Positions 61,091 to 64,000 of a stretch of DNA of 64,000 nt are shown here, piece after piece. The notes below the pieces were generated by a model. The model made no database searches, was not told the DNA's origin, and worked only from the letters and a program-made list of their open reading frames with translations. Every line of letters begins with the position of its first letter. The first letter of the stretch is position 1. The stretch spans positions 21,491,894-21,555,893 of the forward strand of contig CM055102.1 in the NCBI GenBank assembly GCA_029204225.1. Direction: 5' to 3'. Both the position numbers and the translations under genes were made by a program. The DNA comes from Diphasiastrum complanatum. Its lineage: Eukaryota > Streptophyta > Lycopodiopsida > Lycopodiales > Lycopodiaceae.

Positions 61091-61834
61091 TATTGGAGGG
61101 TTTGTAGATCCCAAGGCAACTCTAACCCTAGTTAATAAGTGAGAAGGCTTTGGCACCCTACGTGTGTAAGTCCAACCCGATGATCACATAGTTATTTAAT
61201 TAGAAAGTCAATAAAAGGACTTTAGGCCTTTTTGTGGAACTTTTAATGTTGCAGGGCCTAAATGTCAAGTTAGTGAATAAAATTGGGTTTCCCTCCAATT
61301 TGGATGGTTTCCACTCTCTTTTAAATTTGCGTAATTAGGGAGACAGAAATATACCAATAGGATTCAGAGGCTAGGGTCCTCCTCTCTACTATAAAATAGG
61401 ACCAACTCAAGTTCCTACAGATGTTCATTTTCTCATTTCAATAAAGCAGATTGGTTCTCTTCTAAAATGGATTGATGAATGTCCTTGCTCTCTATCACTT
61501 TTCCTCCATCTCTCATGCTTTCTTTGGATTTTGCTAAGTGTTGGATCTGATTGTTATTGGGATTGCATGTTGTTATACTTTTTATGAGAGAGAAAGAGAA
61601 AGAGAGAAAGAGTAAGCTATCTTTGTTGTGGATCATAGTGTTAATGGATGTAGTGTTAATCTATAGGGTTAATGGATGTTAGAGTTAGATTTGGGTCTTC
61701 CATTCATGCTGAAATCTAAACTATACTATCGCTCTCATGGGAACGAATCTATGCGTGACAACTAACTTCGTCTCTTTGATGCTAGATTGATTAGATCTTG
61801 GATTCAGATTAGGAAAATAAAGAAACCCACTACA
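61091..61834 (+). mobile_element. 3' LTR of element E, copy 2 (744 bp)
   Basis: Starts TATTGGAGGG (TG changed to TA) after TGGGGGATAC and ends CCCACTACA. The TATA-like and AATAAAG motifs are conserved with copy 1. Confidence 0.75.
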
Positions 61835-61837
61835 ATC

Positions 61838-62515
61838 CCATACAACTGTGCTAACGGATTTGACAACGACATCAGCCACCCACGATCTCATACAGACATC
61901 ACATCCACTTTGTACTTTCTTCATCTGCAAACCTGTAACATTGTGTATATATATTGAATACCATTTGCGTATTCAAATTGATTGAGAGAAACCAAGAACA
62001 AGTGTGTGTAAAGAATAGCGTCAGAAGCTTATCAGAGATAGAAAAAGTAGATGTCTTGTACATTGATTCATTATTTGTCAGTAATAGGGTCGTTCCTTTA
62101 TAGATTGAATTAGCTTTGTAGAGCACGTGGTTTCGTCTACTATTGTCTTGTGCTCTACTGCATTATTGACATGTATATTTTGCTATACTTAATATGATAA
62201 CAGCTCTTTTGTTCTGCATTCATATTTGTGTCAATATTGTTATGCTTAATTTTCATTCTGTCTGACTTTCTTGTTGCTCAGTCTATAGGTAATCTTTTTT
62301 AGCGAGTTAATATTAGTCTAGTTGTTGATGACTAATACTTAGTCTTGCCTTTCGCGAATCGTTCGCAACTGATTATCAGTCGAGCTCAGTCTAGCTCTTC
62401 GCAAATCATTCACGACAAATAATTTGTCTAGCTATTTGCGACAAATTATTCTTCTGGTGTTTTATTAATGTTTGGCTATGTAATCAGAATGACCGTGATT
62501 TCCATCAGTAGGAAA
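61838..62515 (+). mobile_element. Copia-1-like LTR fragment
   Basis: CCCATACAACTGTGCTAACG to about 61965 matches 18002-18130. ACAAATTATTCTTCTGG through TGACCGTGATTTCCATCA matches 18233-18305. About 350 bp between them are absent from the copia-1 LTR, so either this is a longer LTR variant or copia-1 carries a deletion. Confidence 0.65.
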
Positions 62516-62559
62516 GCATTTGGAACCCTGCATCACAACAATAACACAAACCATAAACT

Positions 62560-64000
62560 AGTTGAAATTCTGGTAGAATCTAGTGCAGTATGCAGATCAC
62601 ATCACACAATCACCATAGCCACTCCTCACAAGCTCTCAAAGATGGCACAACAAAAGTTATTAGATAACAAAGAAACACTGTACATATAGAGTATTCACAA
62701 ACTGCATAAAAAGACAGGTGTTCTAAAATTGGCCTACCACCTGTCAAACTAAGGTCGGGCCCAATATGGCCAAATTTGACCAACAAACTTGGGACATGCC
62801 CCCAAGTATAGCAAGTACTGTAAATAGTTCTGTACAGGCTAATTCTTCCTATGTGTGGCTACCCGACTAATCCAAGTAGTCGTCTACAGGATCAGTGCCC
62901 GATCAATATATCCTAATGGGCCATGTCCCGATCACAACCATATACAGTAAACCAAATAAACCGTACACTAATTACATCATCACATTTAGAGCTTATACTA
63001 ATGAATCAGATCACAAGCTGATTTCTAACTCTCTCTCTTAAACTCAAATGTGATAAGAGTGGAAAACAATATATTGCAGCAGTGTCTGGAGTGTCCAAAA
63101 GATGTTATGCATATCACAGCTACTATGTACGTGACTCACACTCAAGCACACCAACAAACCACCAGTTTTGACTCACAGTATCATGTAAACACAATGCTCA
63201 TATAGATTGTCTACCACACTCTCGACCAACTGACTCGTCCCCAATCCGACTTGAACACAACTGGACCACATGAGCGACATGGCTCAAACTGAATCCCACT
63301 ACCACCATGAGACTTACATCCTCCATCTAGCTAGGTTGACATCCTATCAGACACTTACAAGCACAAACCTGTAAAGCTGACATACATGAGCGACTGAGGC
63401 TCAACCTGAGGAAATCTTACTGCCACCATAAGATTGCACCCTCACCAGATAAACAACTAGTAGACAATGACAAGTCAATGAGCATAAATGACTACTTTGT
63501 TTCACTGTAGCAAATGCACAACCACATACAACTCCGACTCAGATCTAGACTCCCATGACAAAGTAACATGCAAGCCCACACACACTCATGCAAACCAACA
63601 CAAATATTAAAGTGTCAAATACATGACCAAGGCATGTCCATAAGTGGTATCCTGTCGTACCAACACCCGTGCCACCTGTAGATCCGCTGCCACACCATTG
63701 GTCACCAAATCAGGTCCTGAACCATGGCCTGCACCTATACCAAGATGCTCTCACGTCCAAGCATATACATCTATCCAATAAGTCCTAAAAGCTGATCCCC
63801 ATCCATTCTCCATGCTCCAAGCACAAGAGTTTACCAAGAACTCAATGAATGAATGTACACAAATCTCACCATAGGCTATACCTGAGTAGCTCGCCCACCT
63901 CCCAAAGATAATGATGATGATCTGTCTGTCCTACATCCCATGTAGGTTCAACTTTCCTTGCTCAACTCTGATTTGACCAGTCTATAGGCCTCCCACCAAG
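62560..64000. repeat. Repeat block R2d, runs off the window
   Basis: Same orientation as R2a. The LTR-like piece on the minus strand starts TGTCCCAAG at about 62797 after CTTGGGGGCA. The internal part follows to 64000 (shared CACACTCTCGACCAACTGAC, CTCCATCTAGCTAGGTTGAC). It has the intact CCCTCACCAGATAAACAACT form of the copia B target. Confidence 0.6.

Overview
This is a nuclear window from a land plant with a large, repeat-rich genome. It is AT-rich, has short GT-AG introns, contains Ty1/copia elements primed by initiator tRNA-Met, and carries fragments of plant-specific gene families. A gymnosperm or other large-genome seed plant is plausible, but the sequence alone does not fix the lineage.

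Layout. 0.5-2.9 kb: decayed ORF and 3' LTR of an unidentified LTR retrotransposon (element E; a second copy lies at 60.6-61.8 kb). 2.9-5.7 kb: intergenic DNA with two small fold-backs. 5.7-10.0 kb: the only convincing intact host gene, an eight-exon plant O-fucosyltransferase (512 aa), behind a tandemly duplicated upstream block rich in CACGTG motifs. 10-13.4 kb: intergenic. 13.4-18.5 kb: a decayed copia (copia-1). 20.3-20.6 kb: a copia integrase scrap. 21.4-23.0 kb (+) and 32.1-27.7 kb (-): the two halves of another copia (copia-C) in opposite orientation. 32.1-37.5 kb (+) and 43.0-49.1 kb (-): two nearly identical copies, A and B, of a young copia, each with an uninterrupted 1322-codon gag-pol. 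B is complete, with 682-bp LTRs and a CTCAC target duplication; A has lost its 5' LTR. 50-64 kb: fragments of copia-D, a probable 522-bp-LTR element (F), element E copy 2 and a copia-1-like LTR, set among non-coding repeats.

The most unusual component is a gene-derived repeat. Pieces of a PHD-finger protein related to Arabidopsis IDM1 (a Tify/TPL-binding-like 'TDBD' domain plus a PHD finger) occur seven times between 23 and 57 kb, on both strands, twice as head-to-head pairs around a conserved GC-rich centre. They are embedded in a duplicated block that also contains the end of a non-coding LTR element (R2). Most copies are broken and share a lost zinc ligand, so they look like amplified pseudogene fragments and not working genes. 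Their inverted layout makes them candidates for small-RNA production.

The two young copias, the split copia-C, the mirrored PHD blocks and the R2 copies indicate repeated inverted segmental duplication and nested insertion across 21-57 kb. Identities were judged by eye. Boundaries of decayed repeats are approximate unless termini, primer site or target duplication are stated.
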